Source of the DNA: JBBQNR01 sp963774075 | GTDB lineage: Bacteria; Actinomycetota; Thermoleophilia; Solirubrobacterales; JBBDJG01 | DNA: 64,000 nt | NCBI GenBank assembly: GCA_963774075.1 | Contig: CAVZDP010000005.1 | Coordinates: 1 to 64,000 of the forward strand | Direction of reading: 5' to 3' | Part shown: piece after piece, positions 1 through 10,064 of the stretch | How the letters are laid out: each line of letters begins with the position of its first letter | Numbering within the stretch: position 1 is the stretch's first letter | Program-made: the position numbers and the translations under genes | The notes under the pieces: model-generated | Seen by the model: only the letters and a program-made list of their open reading frames with translations | Told to the model about the DNA's origin: nothing | Databases searched by the model: none

Positions 1-377
1 GCGTCGCAGCCGGCCTCCTTGACGAAGCGGTGGGCGGTGTCGATGGCCCGCTCGTCGGAGGCCTCGTAGGAGCCGAAGGGCAGGTCGCCGACGAGCAGCG
101 GCGCGCGCAGGCCGCGCCGGACGGCGGCGCACAGCATGAGGAGCTCCTCCACCGTCACCGGCACCGTGTCGGCGTAGCCCAGGACGTTGTTGGCCGCGGA
201 GTCGCCGACGAGCACGACGTCGACGCCGGCCGCCTCCGCCGCCCGGGCGCTGGGGTGGTCGTAGGCGGTGACCATCACGATCGGCTCCCCGAGCGCGCGC
301 ATCTCCGCGAGCTTGGTGAGGGTGACCGGGCGGCGGGCGTCCGGGTCGGGGTGGTCGATGCGGGGCGGGGACGACAT
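1..377 (-). CDS. panB: 3-methyl-2-oxobutanoate hydroxymethyltransferase (PanB), 3' end outside window
   Basis: Catalyses transfer of a hydroxymethyl group from methylenetetrahydrofolate to 2-oxoisovalerate, the first committed step of pantothenate synthesis, in the cytoplasm. The visible 125 N-terminal residues read without interruption and carry the family core: VMVTAYDHPSARAAEAAGVD, then the metal-binding VGDSAANNVLGY stretch and the VTVEELL helix. The ATG at 375-377 is preceded by AAGGAGC at good spacing, which fixes the start. The gene runs off the left edge, so less than half of a normal 260-280-residue protein is seen. It lies just upstream of panC on the same strand in the direction away from it; the two enzymes act in the same pathway. 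Confidence 0.93.
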   Translation of the reverse strand, partial: MSSPPRIDHPDPDARRPVTLTKLAEMRALGEPIVMVTAYDHPSARAAEAAGVDVVLVGDSAANNVLGYADTVPVTVEELLMLCAAVRRGLRAPLLVGDLPFGSYEASDERAIDTAHRFVKEAGCD

Positions 378-409
378 GCGGGTGCTCCTTGGTCGTGGTT
401 GGCGCTCCC

Positions 410-1279
410 CTAGGCGGGAGTCGCCACCGGTACCGGGTCGAGGAGGACGTTGTCGATGAGCCGGGCGGGACCGACGCGGGCGGCCACGGCCAGGAGGACG
501 CGGCGCTCGATCCGCGCGACGGGCGCGAGCGTGTCCGGGTCCACCACGGCGAGGTAGTCGGGCCGCACGTCCGCGCCGCGCAGGGCGGCCCGGGCGGCGG
601 CGGCGACGACGGCGGCGTCGCGCTCGCCGGCCGCCGCGAGCGCGCGGGCCGCCTCGAGGCCGCGGTGCAGCGAGAGGGCGCGCTCGCGGTCGGCGGGCGC
701 CAGGCGCGCGTTGCGCGAGGAGAGGGCGAGGCCGTCCGGGTCGCGCACCGTGGGCACGACCGCCAGCTCCACGGGGAGGTCGAGGTCGCGCACCATGCGG
801 CGGATGACGACCACCTGCTGCGCGTCCTTCTGGCCGAAGTACGCCACGTCGGGGGCGACGATGTTGAACAGCTTGCAGACGACGGTGCAGACGCCCGGCG
901 AAGTGCGCGGGGCCGCGCTCGGCGCCCTCCAGCACCGTGCCCAGGCCGTCCACCGCGACGCGGGTGGCGAAGCCGTCCGGGTAGAGCTCCGGCGCGTCCG
1001 GCGCGAAGAGGACGTCGACGCCGAGGCTCGTCCGCGATCGCCGCGTCGCCGCCTCCGAGCGCGGATAGGCGGCGAGGTCGGCGGCCTCGTCGAACTGCGC
1101 CGGGTTGACGAACAGGGAGACGACGACGAAGTCGCACCGCTCCCGCGCGGCCCGCATCAGCGCCTCGTGGCCGGCGTGGAAGGCGCCCATGGTGGGGACG
1201 AGCCCGACGCGTGCGCCCCGCCCGCCGCGCCGCGCGCGACGGCGGCGCGGACCTCCTCGATGGTGCGCACGGTCCTCAT
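410..1279 (-). CDS. panC: pantothenate synthetase (PanC), frame-disrupted
   Basis: Condenses pantoate with beta-alanine using ATP, the last step of pantothenate synthesis. Pieces in three frames give the whole family pattern: GLVPTMGAFHAGHEALM near the N-terminus (HIGH-like nucleotide-binding motif as HAGH), SLFVNPAQF, GVCTVVCKLFNIVAPDVAYF, GQKDAQQVVVIRRMV, and LSSRNARL near the C-terminus (KMSKS-like region). Overall length of about 288 residues is normal. The ATG at 1277-1279 overlaps the stop of the upstream gene. At 893-896 a Gly codon has its third base written twice (G and C) and shifts the frame; at least two more shifts lie near 1035 and 1210. I read these as consensus errors, so the gene is probably functional. 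Confidence 0.88.
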
Positions 1280-2044
1280 CGCACGCGGGTGTGCGCGCGA
1301 GCGCGCGGGTGGCGTCCGCGAGCGCGTCGAACAGGGGGAGCAGGTCGGGCGTGCGCTCGGCCACCGCGTCGCGCTGGCGCGCCACGGTCTCCTCGTCCCC
1401 GCGCGCGATCGGGCCCGTGAGGGCCTCGGCGGCGCCGTGGCGGGCCCAGTTCTCCACCGCGGCGCGGACCAGGGGGACGAGCAGCGCGCGGTCGACGCCC
1501 GCGCTGGCCGCCAGCCGCTCCGCCGCGCCCTCCAGCGTGACGAGGAAGTTCGCGGCGATCGAGGCGGCCGCGTGGTAGGCGGCGCGGTCCTCGTCGGCCA
1601 CGGTGGTCGGGTGCATGCCGAGGCGGACGGCGAGGCGGCGCGCGCACGCCTCGGCGCGGGCGGTGGTGCCCGCCACGGCGCAGCCGGCGCCGGCGAAGGG
1701 CGAGGGCACCGCGGCTGCCCCCGTCGCCGCCCGGCGCGCCCCCGGCACGGTCATCAGCGGGTGCAGCCCGAAGGCCTCGTGCGGCGCCAGCACGTCGAGG
1801 CCGGTGGCGCCGGAGCAGTGGCCGACGAGCGGCCCGGGGGCGACGGCGGCGGCCGCGGCCGCGATCTCGGCGTCCGGCACGCACAGGAGCACCACGTCCG
1901 CGCCTCGGGCTCGCGCCGCGGCCGAGCGGGCCGTCGACGGCGAAGGCCGGTGGCGCGCAGGGCGGCGGCCAGGGCGGTGCCGAGCCGCCCGGCCCCGACG
2001 ATCGCGCAGGAGCGTGGGATGTGGGTCCGGTCCAGTTCTCGCAT
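1276..2044 (-). CDS. Rossmann-fold DUF2520 protein, frame-disrupted
   Basis: A two-domain protein with an N-terminal NAD(P)-binding Rossmann motif (AIVGAGRLGTALAAAL at about residues 14-29) and a C-terminal helical DUF2520 domain, related to ProC/F420-dependent oxidoreductases. The substrate is unknown. Such genes very often sit directly upstream of panC in Actinobacteria, and here the stop overlaps the panC start (ATGA), so the two are translationally coupled. The start ATG (2042-2044) encodes MRELDRTHIPRS. The reading frame changes several times, including around 1905-1935 and 1275-1320, but a continuous protein of about 255 residues can be followed across frames. A link to pantothenate supply is an inference from neighbourhood only. 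Confidence 0.78.
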
Positions 2045-2131
2045 GAGATACCGGCTGGTGTGCGCGTGAGCATAGACCGCAAGGTGCGAGCACGGCCCCG
2101 GACCCGCCGGACGGGCGGGTATGGTGGCCGC

Positions 2132-2857
2132 GTGCCCACGGCGGAGGACGCGGCGCGAGGAGCTCAAGGCGGTCTGGCGGCGAGTCGCAGGCCTGCACGA
2201 CGCTGCCCGCAGCTCGCCGCGACGCGCCATACGGTCGTCTTCGGCGCGGGCAACGCCGACGCCGACCTGATGTTCGTCGGCGAGGCGCCCGGCGCCAACG
2301 AGGACGAGCAGGGCCTGCCGTTCGTCGGCCAGGCCGGGCGGCTGCTCGACGACGCTGCTCGGCGAGATCGGCCTCGCGCGCGCGACGTGTTCATCGCGAA
2401 CACGCTGAAATGCCGGCCGCCCGGCAACCGCGACCCGCTGCCGGACGAGATCGACGCCTGCCAGGACTAGCTTTCCGCCAGCTCGAGCTGATCGAGCCGC
2501 GCGTGGTCTGCACGCTGGGCAACTTCTCGACCAAGCTGCTGCGCGGCGATCCGACCGGCATCACGCGGCTGCACGGGCGCGCGGAGGTGCGCCGGATCGG
2601 GCCGCGGGCCGTGCGGCTGTACCCGCTCTACCACCCGGCCGCCGCGCTCTACACGCCGTCGATGCTGGAGATCCTGCGCACGGACTTCCCCGCATCCCCG
2701 AGCTGCTCGCGCTCGAGGCGCCCGAGCAGCCCGCGCCCGTGCCGCCGAGCCGGAGCCGGAGCCGGAGCCCGGTCGTCGCGGTGCCGCGAGCTGCGTCGCA
2801 GGAGCCGGAGCCGCCGCGGCGGCGGAGCCGGAGCCCGCGCAGCTCGGGCTGTTCTGA
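2132..2857 (+). CDS. type-4 (Fe-S) uracil-DNA glycosylase, frame-disrupted
   Basis: Removes uracil from DNA as the first step of base excision repair. Family motifs can be followed across frames: a Cys-containing segment before QLAATRHTVVFGAG, then FVGEAPGANEDEQGLPFVGQ (the active-site motif of family 4/5 UDGs), ANTLKCRPPGNRDP with an Fe-S ligand Cys, VVCTLGNFSTKLL, and LYPLYHPAAALY with the late catalytic His. The GTG at 2132 starts a peptide VPTAEDAAREEL that aligns with family N-termini once one doubled base is removed. The C-terminal tail is Ala/Pro/Glu-rich and ends in QLGLF. Frame breaks lie near 2150, 2350 and 2465. It converges on the acetyltransferase gene 4 bases downstream. Confidence 0.85.
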
Positions 2858-2861
2858 GCCG

Positions 2862-3456
2862 TCAGCGCGCGCGCCTGCGGCGCTCGTCGGCCGTGATCGC
2901 GTAGCGCTCGTGGTCGCGCCAGCGCCCGCCGATCAGCAGGTAGCGCGGCGAGAAGCCCTCCAGCCGGAAGCCGGCGCCGCGGGCGAGCGCGATCGACGGC
3001 GCGTTGCCCGGCTGGATGTTCGCCTCGAGCCGGTGCAGCGCGAGCGTGCCGAACGCGTAGTCCAGGACGAGCTCCATGCGCCTCGCGCATGAGGCCCTTG
3101 CCCGCGTGGCGCGCGCCCGCGTAGTAGCCGAGGTAGGCGGACTGGAAGTAGCCGCGGACGATCTGGGAGATCGTGAAGATGCCGACGAGGTCGCCGTCCT
3201 CGGCCAGGCAGGCGGCCAGGCAGACGAAGTCCTCGCGCGTGGCGCGCGCGACGAGGTCGTCGAACTGGTCCGGGCGCTCGGGCGGATAGGTCCACGGCCG
3301 GTGCAGCTCGCGGCTCTCGCGCACCATCGCGAGGAAGTCGTCGCGGTCGGCGGGCACGAGCTCGCGCAGGACGACGCGGCTGCCCGGGCGCGTCGCCAGC
3401 GCGGGGCACTTCCGCCGGCCGGCCTCGCCGCTGCGGCGCAGGATGCGCCGCCTCAT
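2862..3456 (-). CDS. GNAT acetyltransferase, RimJ/RimL-like, frame-disrupted
   Basis: Predicted acetyl-CoA-dependent N-acetyltransferase of the RimJ/RimL branch, which acetylates N-termini of ribosomal proteins or small amines. The N-terminal half shows VVLRELVPADRDDFLAMV and the central strands with GYYAGARHAGKGLM, where the acetyl-CoA pyrophosphate loop is A-G-K-G. The C-terminal half has LDYAFGTLALHRLEANIQP followed by GNAPSIALARGAGF and then EGFSPRYLLIGGRWRDHERY, all standard for this branch. One frame break near 3075 comes from a doubled third base in an Ala codon (G and C). The ATG at 3456 gives about 197 residues, a usual length, but the first 25 residues are basic and the true start may lie further in. 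Confidence 0.83.
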
Positions 3457-3824
3457 CCGCGCGCCCCCGGCGGCGGCTCGGGCGCGGGCTCGGCGGCGGC
3501 GCGGCGCGGGTCCATGGTCCGCATGAAACAGGAACGGTCCGGGGCGCCGCCCTTAGGGCGGACTTCCTAAAAGTTGCTTGAGCCCGTAACCTAACGGGTT
3601 CCGGGGCGTTTACCTTCGTGGACGCCCGCTTCGGGGAACCCTCTCGGAGTTGCGGCGTCCTGGATGCATCCGCCTTGGAGGCGACCGCCGCAGGACGTTC
3701 CCCCCCGTCCATCTTCGGCAGTGTGAGGGACCGCACAGCCGGCTGACGATTGCGCCGGCAACTTTTGGAGTATAATTCCTACCCGGAGAGTTGGCTTTCC
3801 TCCGAGACCGCAACGAAAGAAAGC
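3457..3824. other. intergenic region between acetyltransferase and sigma factor genes
   Basis: About 370 bases with no gene I can support. It holds a short inverted repeat (CCCGT at 3582-3586 with ACGGG at 3594-3598), which might be a weak terminator or attenuator, and near its right end the likely promoter of the sigma factor gene. Short open frames on both strands here have no family resemblance. Confidence 0.5.
3750..3776 (+). promoter_or_regulatory. likely sigma-70 promoter of the sigma factor gene
   Basis: A perfect TATAAT lies at 3771-3776, striking in such GC-rich DNA. A weak -35 candidate, TTGCGC, is at 3750-3755 with a 15-base spacer, slightly short. Transcription would begin near 3783, about 40 bases before the ATG at 3825, which argues that the coding start lies downstream of this site. 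Confidence 0.5.
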
Positions 3825-4716
3825 AATGACCACGACTTAGATGGAGAACACGAGCGTCCCAAGGACGCCGAGCAGTACCAGGCCGACGTGGATCCCACGC
3901 TGGACTCGCTGCAGCTCCTCCTTCGCGAGGCGGGCCGCTTCCGGCTGCTCACGCCCGCCGAGGAGATCGAGCTCGCGAAGCGGATCGAGAAGGGCGACCT
4001 GGCGGCCAAGGAGCGCATGATCAACTCGAACCTGCGCCTCGTCGTCGCCAACGCCCGCCGCTACCAGGGCCAGGGACTCGCCCTGGGTGACCTGATCCAG
4101 GAGGGTATGCTCGGGCTGATCCGCGCGGTCGAGAAGTTCGACTGGCGCAAGGGCTTCCGCTTCTCGACCTACGCGACGCTGTGGATCCGCCAGGCGATCC
4201 AGCGCGGGCTGGAGAACACCCGCCGCACGATCCGCCTGCCCGTCCACGTCGCGCAGCGCTCCCGCAAGGTGGGCCGGATCGAGCGCGAGCTGACGACGAA
4301 GCTGGGGCACGAGCCGACCGACGAGGAGATCGCGGACGCGGCCGACCTGCCGCTGGCCGACGTGATCGAGATCCGCAAGGCGGACCGCGCCGTGGTGAGC
4401 CTCGACAAGCCGGTCGGCGACGACGGCGACACGTCGTTCGGCGACCTGCTGGCGCTCGAGACGCCCGCCGTCGACGAGGAGGTCCACGAGGCAGCTCCGC
4501 TCCGAGACGCTCCTGACCGCCATCGCCGAGCTGCCCGAGCCCGAGCGCAACGTCATCGAGATGCGCTTCGGCGCCGGCGACAAGGAGCCGCAGACGCTCA
4601 GCCAGGCCGGCAAGAAGCTCGGCGTGTCGACCGAGCGCGCGCGCCAGCTGGAGGAGCGCGCCTTGCGCCGCCTCAGCCAGCGCCCTGAGCTGATCGCGCT
4701 CCGCGAGGCGGCGTAG
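3825..4716 (+). CDS. sigma-70 family RNA polymerase sigma factor (RpoD/SigA-like), frame-disrupted
   Basis: Directs RNA polymerase to -10/-35 promoters. Region 1.2 (DSLQLLLREAGRFRLLTPAE), region 2 (INSNLRLVVANARRYQGQG, DLIQEGMLGLIRAVEKFDW, KGFRFSTYATLWIRQAIQRG), region 3 (RTIRLPVHV, KLGHEPTDEEIA) and region 4 (LPEPERNVIEMRFG, TLSQAGKKLGVSTERARQLE) are all present, so it is a group 1/2 factor without a long region 1.1. The frame shifts at 4493-4494, where an Ala codon third base is written as both A and G. The frame upstream has no ordinary start; the ATG at 3825 follows a purine-rich AGAAAG and would join the correct frame if one base is missing near 3836. With these corrections the protein is about 297 residues. 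Confidence 0.88.
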
Positions 4717-4854
4717 CAGCTCTCAACGCAGCCGCCCGGCGAGCCCGGGTCGCTCCCGGGTCGCGGCGGTAACGGGGCGAGCGTGCTCGGCGACTTCGCC
4801 CCCGCTGTACGGGGGCAAAGTGCGACAAACCGGCCGTCGCTACCCTGCGACGCC

Positions 4855-5296
4855 ATGCCGCCGGAGACGTCACGCACGACGGCGCCGCGAGGCGACCGAG
4901 GCCGCGGGCGCGGAGCTGGCGGCGGCGCTCGCGCCCGGGGACGTCGTGCTCGTCTCGGGCGAGCTCGGCGCGGGCAAGACGACGTTCGTGCGCGGCGCGC
5001 TGCGCGCGCTCGGCGTGCACGGAGCCGGTGACGAGCCCGACCTTCGTGGTCGGCCTCCTCTACGAGGGCGCCGCGCGGGCCGCTCGCGCACCTCGACCTC
5101 TACCGCCTCGGCGGGCTCGACGACGAGGACCCCGGCCTGCTCGACCCCTACTTCGGCCCGGAGCACGGTCACGTTCGTCGAGTGGCCGGAGCGGGCGGAG
5201 TCCGACGCGGCGCTCGGCGGCCGCGCGGTCGCCCGCCGCGTGCACGCTCGCGCACGCCGGCGGCGACCGCGCGCCGGATCGAGGTCGCGCGCGTGA
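4855..5296 (+). CDS. tsaE: tRNA threonylcarbamoyladenosine biosynthesis ATPase TsaE, frame-disrupted
   Basis: P-loop ATPase that works with TsaB and TsaD in t6A modification of ANN-decoding tRNAs. The Walker A segment SGELGAGKTTFVRGALRALG is intact, followed by VTSPTFVV (the Thr that contacts nucleotide), LAHLDLYRL, and TFVEWPER, each in a different frame because of extra bases near 4888, 5025, 5095 and 5170. The Gly codon around 5022-5025 carries both A and G as third base. Length of about 145 residues is normal. The stop overlaps the GTG start of tsaB (GTGA at 5293-5296), and tsaB, rimI and tsaD follow in the same coupled order seen in many Actinobacteria. Confidence 0.88.
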
Positions 5297-5994
5297 TCGC
5301 TGCTCGCGCTCGACACCGCGACGCCGTCGACCGTCGCCGGCGTGCTGCTGCGCCGACGGGCGGGTGGTCGAGGCGCGCGACGACCCGCCGCCGGGCTCGC
5401 GCGGCGAGCACGCCGCGCCGGCTGCTGCGCGCTCGCCGAGGCAGGCGCTCGCGGAGGCCGGGCGTCGGCTGGGACGAGCGTCGAGCGGCATCGCCGTCGG
5501 GGTCGGCCCGGGCGGCTTCACGGGCCTGCGGATCGGCGTCGCGACGGCCCGCGCGCTCGCGCAGGCGCGCGGGCTGCCGCTCGTGCGCGCGTCGGCTCGC
5601 TCGCAGCGCGCTCGCCGGGCCGGTCGCGCGGCCGCGGCCGGACGGCCGCCGCCGTCGCCGCCGTGATCGACGCCCGCCGCGGCGAGGTGTTCGCCGCCGC
5701 GTGGGCGCGGCGGCGCGCGCGTCCTCGCGCCCGCCGCGCTCGCGCCCGACCGCGCTGGCGCGAGCGGCTCGCCGGCGCTGGACGGCCCGTGCTGGCGGTC
5801 GGGGACGGGGCGGTACGCTTCCGGGACGGAGCTCGAGCGGGCCGGGGCGGCGGTCCCGGCGGACGGCTCGCCCGTCCACCGCATCGGCGCCGCGGCGCTC
5901 TGCCGGCTCGGCGCGGCGGGGGAGCCGGCCGACCGCGACCGCGCTGCTGCCCGACTACCGCCGCGAGCCCGACGCCAAGCCACCGCAGCGATGA
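5293..5994 (+). CDS. tsaB: tRNA threonylcarbamoyladenosine biosynthesis protein TsaB, frame-disrupted
   Basis: Non-catalytic ASKHA-fold partner of TsaD in t6A synthesis. The N-terminal LALDTATPSTVAGVLL and the diagnostic AVGVGPGGFTGLRIGVATAR are clear, then an AAVIDARRGEVFAAAWAR strand pair and a C-terminal LLPDYRREPDAK, the typical end of TsaB in this phylum. Correct length (about 230 residues) emerges only when reading across at least eight frame changes, many resolvable as doubled third bases. The GTG start at 5293 overlaps tsaE; the stop overlaps the rimI ATG (5991-5994). Confidence 0.86.
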   Translation: MIAARARHRDAVDRRRRAAAPTGGWSRRATTRRRARAASTPRRLLRARRGRRSRRPGVGWDERRAASPSGSARAASRACGSASRRPARSRRRAGCRSCARRLARSALAGPVARPRPDGRRRRRRDRRPPRRGVRRRVGAAARASSRPPRSRPTALARAARRRWTARAGGRGRGGTLPGRSSSGPGRRSRRTARPSTASAPRRSAGSARRGSRPTATALLPDYRREPDAKPPQR

Positions 5995-6501
5995 CCGCCC
6001 CGCCCGCCGCCGCCATCGAGGTCCGCCGCCTCACCTACGCCGACCTGCCCGCAGGTCGTCGCGATCGAGCGCCGCGCGTTCCCGACGCCGTGGTCGCTCG
6101 CGATGTTCGTGCTCGAGCTCTCCAAGCCGTCGGGCATCTGCCTCGCCGCCTTCGTCGAGGGCGCGCTCGCCGGCTACCTCGTCTGCTCGCGCTACGACAC
6201 GGTCTGGCACGTCATGAACGTCGCCGTGGACCCGGACCGGCGCCGCGCTGGGCATCGCCACGACCCTGCTCGACGCGGCTGTTCGAGCGCGTCGACGACC
6301 CCGACGCGCAGCTACACGCTCGAGGTCCGGCGCTCCAACGCCGGCGGCGATGGAGCTCTACGACCGCTTCGGCTTCCGCGCCGCCGGGCGTGCGCCGCCG
6401 CTACTACCAGGACAACGGCGAGGACGCCGTCGTCATGTGGCGCACGCCGGCGACGCTGCGCGGCACGCTCGACGACGTGCCCGAACGCCGCGCCCGCGTG
6501 A
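5991..6501 (+). CDS. rimI: ribosomal-protein-alanine N-acetyltransferase RimI-like, frame-disrupted
   Basis: GNAT enzyme that acetylates the N-terminus of ribosomal protein S18 in model bacteria. Visible family blocks: IEVRRLTYADLPQV, AIERRAFPTPWS, MFVLELSKPSGICLAAFVEG, WHVMNVAVDPDRR followed by an R-G-x-A/G acetyl-CoA loop, TLEVRRSN, and ELYDRFGF with the RRYYQDNGEDAVVMW end. The ATG at 5991 overlaps the tsaB stop, and the stop TGA (6499-6501) overlaps the tsaD GTG. Frame breaks occur near 6055, 6250, 6310, 6350 and 6390. Its place between tsaB and tsaD is the common actinobacterial arrangement. Confidence 0.87.
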
Positions 6502-7501
6502 CGATCCTCGCGCTGGAGACCTCCTGCGACGACACCTGCGCGGCCGTGGTGACCGCGGCGGGCGAGGTGCTGGCCGAACGTCGTCTCCTCCCAGGGCGTC
6601 CACGACCGCTTCGGCGGCGTGGTGCCGGAGATCGCCTCGCGCCACCACCTCGAGCTGGTCAACGCGGTGGTCGACGACGCGCTGGCGCGCGGCCGGCGCG
6701 ACGCTCGACGACGTCGACGCGGTCGCGGTGACGCAGGGCCCCGGGCTCGTCGGCGCGCTGCTCGTCGGCGTCGCGACCGCCAAGGCGCTGGCCGCGGCGC
6801 GCCGGCTGCCGCTCGCGCCCGTCGACCACCTGCAGGGCCACGTCGCGGCGAACTTCCTCGCGCCCGACGCCGATGGAGCCGCCGTTCCTGTGCCTGATCG
6901 CCTCGGGCGGCCACACGCTGCTCGCGCGGGTCGACGGACCACCGCGGCTACGAGGTCGCTCGGGCGCACGCTCGACGACGCGGCGGGCGAGGCGTTCGAC
7001 AAGGGCGCGCGGCTGCTCGGGCTGGGCTATCCGGGCGGCCCGGCGCTGTCGCGGCTGGCCGCGGCGGGCGACCCGGCGCGCCTTCGCCTTCCCGACCGCC
7101 GCGCGCGTGCCGGGGCTGGACTTCTCCTTCGCCGGGCTCAAGACGGCGCTGCTCTACAAGGTGCGCGAGCTCGGGGAGGAGGAGGCGCGCGCGGCGCGCC
7201 GCCGACCTCGCCGCGAGCTACGAGCACGCCATCGTCGAGGCGCTGATGGCGCGGGTGGAGCGCGCGCTCGGCGGCCGAGGCCGCGCCGCGGCTGGCGATC
7301 GGCGGCGGCGTGGCCGCGAACCGGCGCCTGCGCGCGCGCGCCGCGGGGCTCGGCGTCGAGGTGCACGTCCCGCCGCCGCGAGCTGTGCACGGACAACGCG
7401 GCGATGATCGCCTCCGCCGCGCGCTGGGTCGAGCCGTGCCGTTCCCGGACTACCTCGCCCTGGACGCCTACGCCACCCGGCCCCGCCGCCGCGCCGCCTG
7501 A
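6498..7501 (+). CDS. tsaD: tRNA N6-adenosine threonylcarbamoyltransferase TsaD, frame-disrupted
   Basis: Transfers the threonylcarbamoyl group to A37 of tRNAs; essential in most bacteria. LALETSCDDTCAAVV at the N-terminus, VPEIASRHHLELV, VAVTQGPGLVGALLVG, the Fe-binding VDHLQGHVAANFL (H-x-x-x-H), GRTLDDAAGEAFDKGARLLG, LDFSFAGLKTALLY, and IGGGVAANRRLR plus LCTDNAAMIASAA near the C-terminus are all present. At 6938-6939 a Gly third base is written as both A and C; similar doublings lie near 6580, 6705, 6873 and 6957. Length across frames is about 330 residues, as expected. The following gene begins 3 bases after the stop. Confidence 0.92.
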
Positions 7502-7504
7502 GCC

Positions 7505-10064
7505 GTGCGCCGAGGACGCGCGCGGCCGGAGCCGCGCCGCGCGGCGACGCCGCGCGGCGCTGGCGCCGGCGCTGGGCGCGCCCGCCGCGCGCGGCGGCCG
7601 CTGCGTCGCCGTGGCGGCGGCCTGCGTGCCGGCGCGCGTCGCCGCCGTCGCCGCGGCGGTCGCCGCGCCGCCGGCGGCGCGGCGGCCGCCGGCCGCCGCG
7701 CGCTCGCCGACGCGGTGCCGTTCGACGGGCGCTCGCCGCGCGAGCCGGCCGGCGGCGGGCACGCGGGTGCTGGTCGAGCTGCCGCGGCCCGCGCTCGGGC
7801 GACGCCGGCGATCGCCGACGCCGGCCGCGCAGCGCGCCTACGTGCGCTCGCTGCGGGAGGAGTCCGCGCGCGCTGCGCTCGGCGCTCGGCGCCCGCGGCG
7901 TGCGGCTCGCGCGACGTCGTCACCTTCGAGCGCACCTGGAACGGCTTCGCCGCCACCGTCGCGCACGCGCGACCTCGCGCGAGCTCGACGCCTCGGCGTG
8001 CGCGTCGCGGCCCGTCCGCCGCTTCTACCCCGCGCTCGGCCGAGCCCGCGCGCGTCGCCCGGCGTCGCGCGCCGCCGGCGCGCCGCCGCGCCGCTCGGCG
8101 GCGTGCCGGTCGCGGTGCTCGCCTCGGGCGTCGACGCGGCGCACCCGCTGCTCGCCGGGCGGCTCGACCCGGGCCGCGACGTGGTCGACGGCGACGACGA
8201 CCCCGCGCCGCGGCGGCGACCCGCGCGGCGGGCGGCGCGAGAGCAGCGGCACGGCGCTGGCCGGGGTGCTCGCGGCGGCGGGGGAGCGCGTGCTGCCGAT
8301 CCGCGTCGCCGGGCCTGCAGCCCGCCGCCCGGGGCGCGGGCTGGAGGAGGTCGCGCTGCTCGGACCAGCTCCTGGCCGGCCTCGAGCGCGCCGTCGACCC
8401 CGACGGCGACGGCGCGACGGACGACCGCGTCACCGTCGCGCTCGTCGGCGTCAACGCGCCCTACGCGGGCTTCGCGCGACTCGCCGGAGGCGCGCGCGGT
8501 CGCGCGCCGCCGCGGCGCTCGGCACGCTCGTCGTCGCCCCGGCGGGCAACGAGGGCGCCGCGGCCGGCGCCGGCGGGCACGGTCGGCTCGCCGGGCGCGG
8601 CGCCGGCCGCGCTGACCGTCGGCGCGCTCGCCGCGCCGGCCGCCGTGGCGCGCGTCGACCTGACGCGTCGGCGGCGACGAGCGCGCCGGGCGCCGCGCTG
8701 CTCGGCGGGCGCGCCGCCGCCGCGCGGCCTGCGCACCGCCGGGCCGCTGCGCGAGGCGGACCCGGCGCGCGCTGCCGGCGCCGCGCGGGCGCGCTGCGCG
8801 GGCGGCATCGCGGTGGTCGAGGCCGGCGACGCGCCGGTCGCCCGCGCCGCGGCGGCCGCCGCGGCGGGCGCCGCGCGCCGTGCTGCTCGCCGAGCCGCGG
8901 CGCGCGGCGGCCGCTGCCCGCCGATGCCCGCCGGCCGCGTCGGCGTGCCCGTGCTCGGCGTCACGGGCGCGGCCGCCGCGCGCCGTGCTCGCCGCGGACG
9001 CCGGGCACGGCGCGTCGCGGTCGGCGCGCGCCGCGCCGCCGGGCCGCGCGCCCCGGCGCGGCGGCCGGCGGCGCCGACGCGCCGCGCCGCCGCTCTCGCC
9101 GTTCACAGCCGCGGCCCGACCGCCGGCGGGCGCCCAAGCCCGACCTCGCCGCGCCCGGGCGCGGCGCTCACCGCCGTCGCCCGGCGGCGGCGCCGGCGCG
9201 TGGTCGGCGGCACGGCGATCGCCGCCGCGCGCGCCGCGGTGGAGGCGGCGCGGCTCGCCCGCGACGCGGCCCGGACGCGACGCCCGCGCAGCTGCAAGCG
9301 CGTCGCTGCGTCGCGGCCGCCCGGACGCCGGCGCGCCGCCCGCGCGCGGCGCCGGCGCCGGCGTGCTGCGCGCGCCCGCGCGCCGGCGCCTACCTGACCG
9401 CCGCGACGCGCGCCCGCCGCCGCCGGCGACCCGTGCCCCGGCGGCCGGCCGTGCGTGCGCGTCCTGATCGCCAACCGCGCCGCGAGCGACGCCGCGCGTC
9501 GCCCTCGGCGTCGCGGCCGACGCCGGGACGAGCGCCGACGCGTCGCCCCGGCGCGCCTGGCGATCCCGGCCGGCGGCCGCGCGAGGCCGAGATCGCCGTC
9601 GCCGCGGCGGCCGCCGGGCTGCGAGCGGCCGCCTGGAGGCGCGCAGCGCGGGGCAGGTCGTCGCTCGCGCACCCGTTCGCCGCTCGCCACGCGAGCCGCC
9701 CGCGCCGCCCGCCGCTCGGGCCGCTGGCGCTCGTGCGCCGCGGGCGGCGCGTCACCGGCGTGCGCTTCCCGCTCGGCGCGTTCGAGCGCGGCGACCCGCT
9801 CGGCGCCGGCACGCACGGTCGCGCTCGCCGCGCGGCTCGACCTCGACCCTCGTCGACGCCGGACGGCGACCGCGCCGTGCGAGCGCCTCACGCCCGCCCG
9901 CGGCGCGCGCGAGCTGCTGCCCGCCGAGTACGCCTACACGCTTCCCGCCGCCGCGCTGCGCCGAGCTCGGCGCCGGGCCGCTACGCCTTCCGCGCCGCCG
10001 CCCGCTCGCCCGCGCGGCGGCGAGCCGCGCCGAGCGTCGACGTCCGAGGCCTTCCGCGCGGTGA
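7505..10064 (+). CDS. secreted subtilisin-fold protein without catalytic triad, frame-disrupted
   Basis: Resembles S8 peptidases with an N-terminal basic and Ala-rich export signal, an inhibitor-like prodomain (VTFERTWNGFAATVA), the subtilisin core, an inserted PA-like region, and a C-terminal beta-rich extension. The catalytic residues are replaced: the Asp block reads AVLASGVDAAHP instead of DTGVD, the His block reads ESSGTALAG instead of HGTHVAG, and the Ser block reads GGTAIAAA instead of GTSMAAP. The oxyanion-hole segment APAGNEG is retained. These blocks are each read in an unbroken stretch, so the substitutions are not caused by frame breaks, which are numerous elsewhere. Its function is unknown; it may bind rather than cleave peptides. 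The stop overlaps the next start (GTGA at 10061-10064). Confidence 0.72.

Noticed and set aside
711..2069. Long plus-strand open frames through panC and the DUF2520 gene
   Set aside because: Arg/Gly-rich antisense shadows created by high GC content, with no family similarity.
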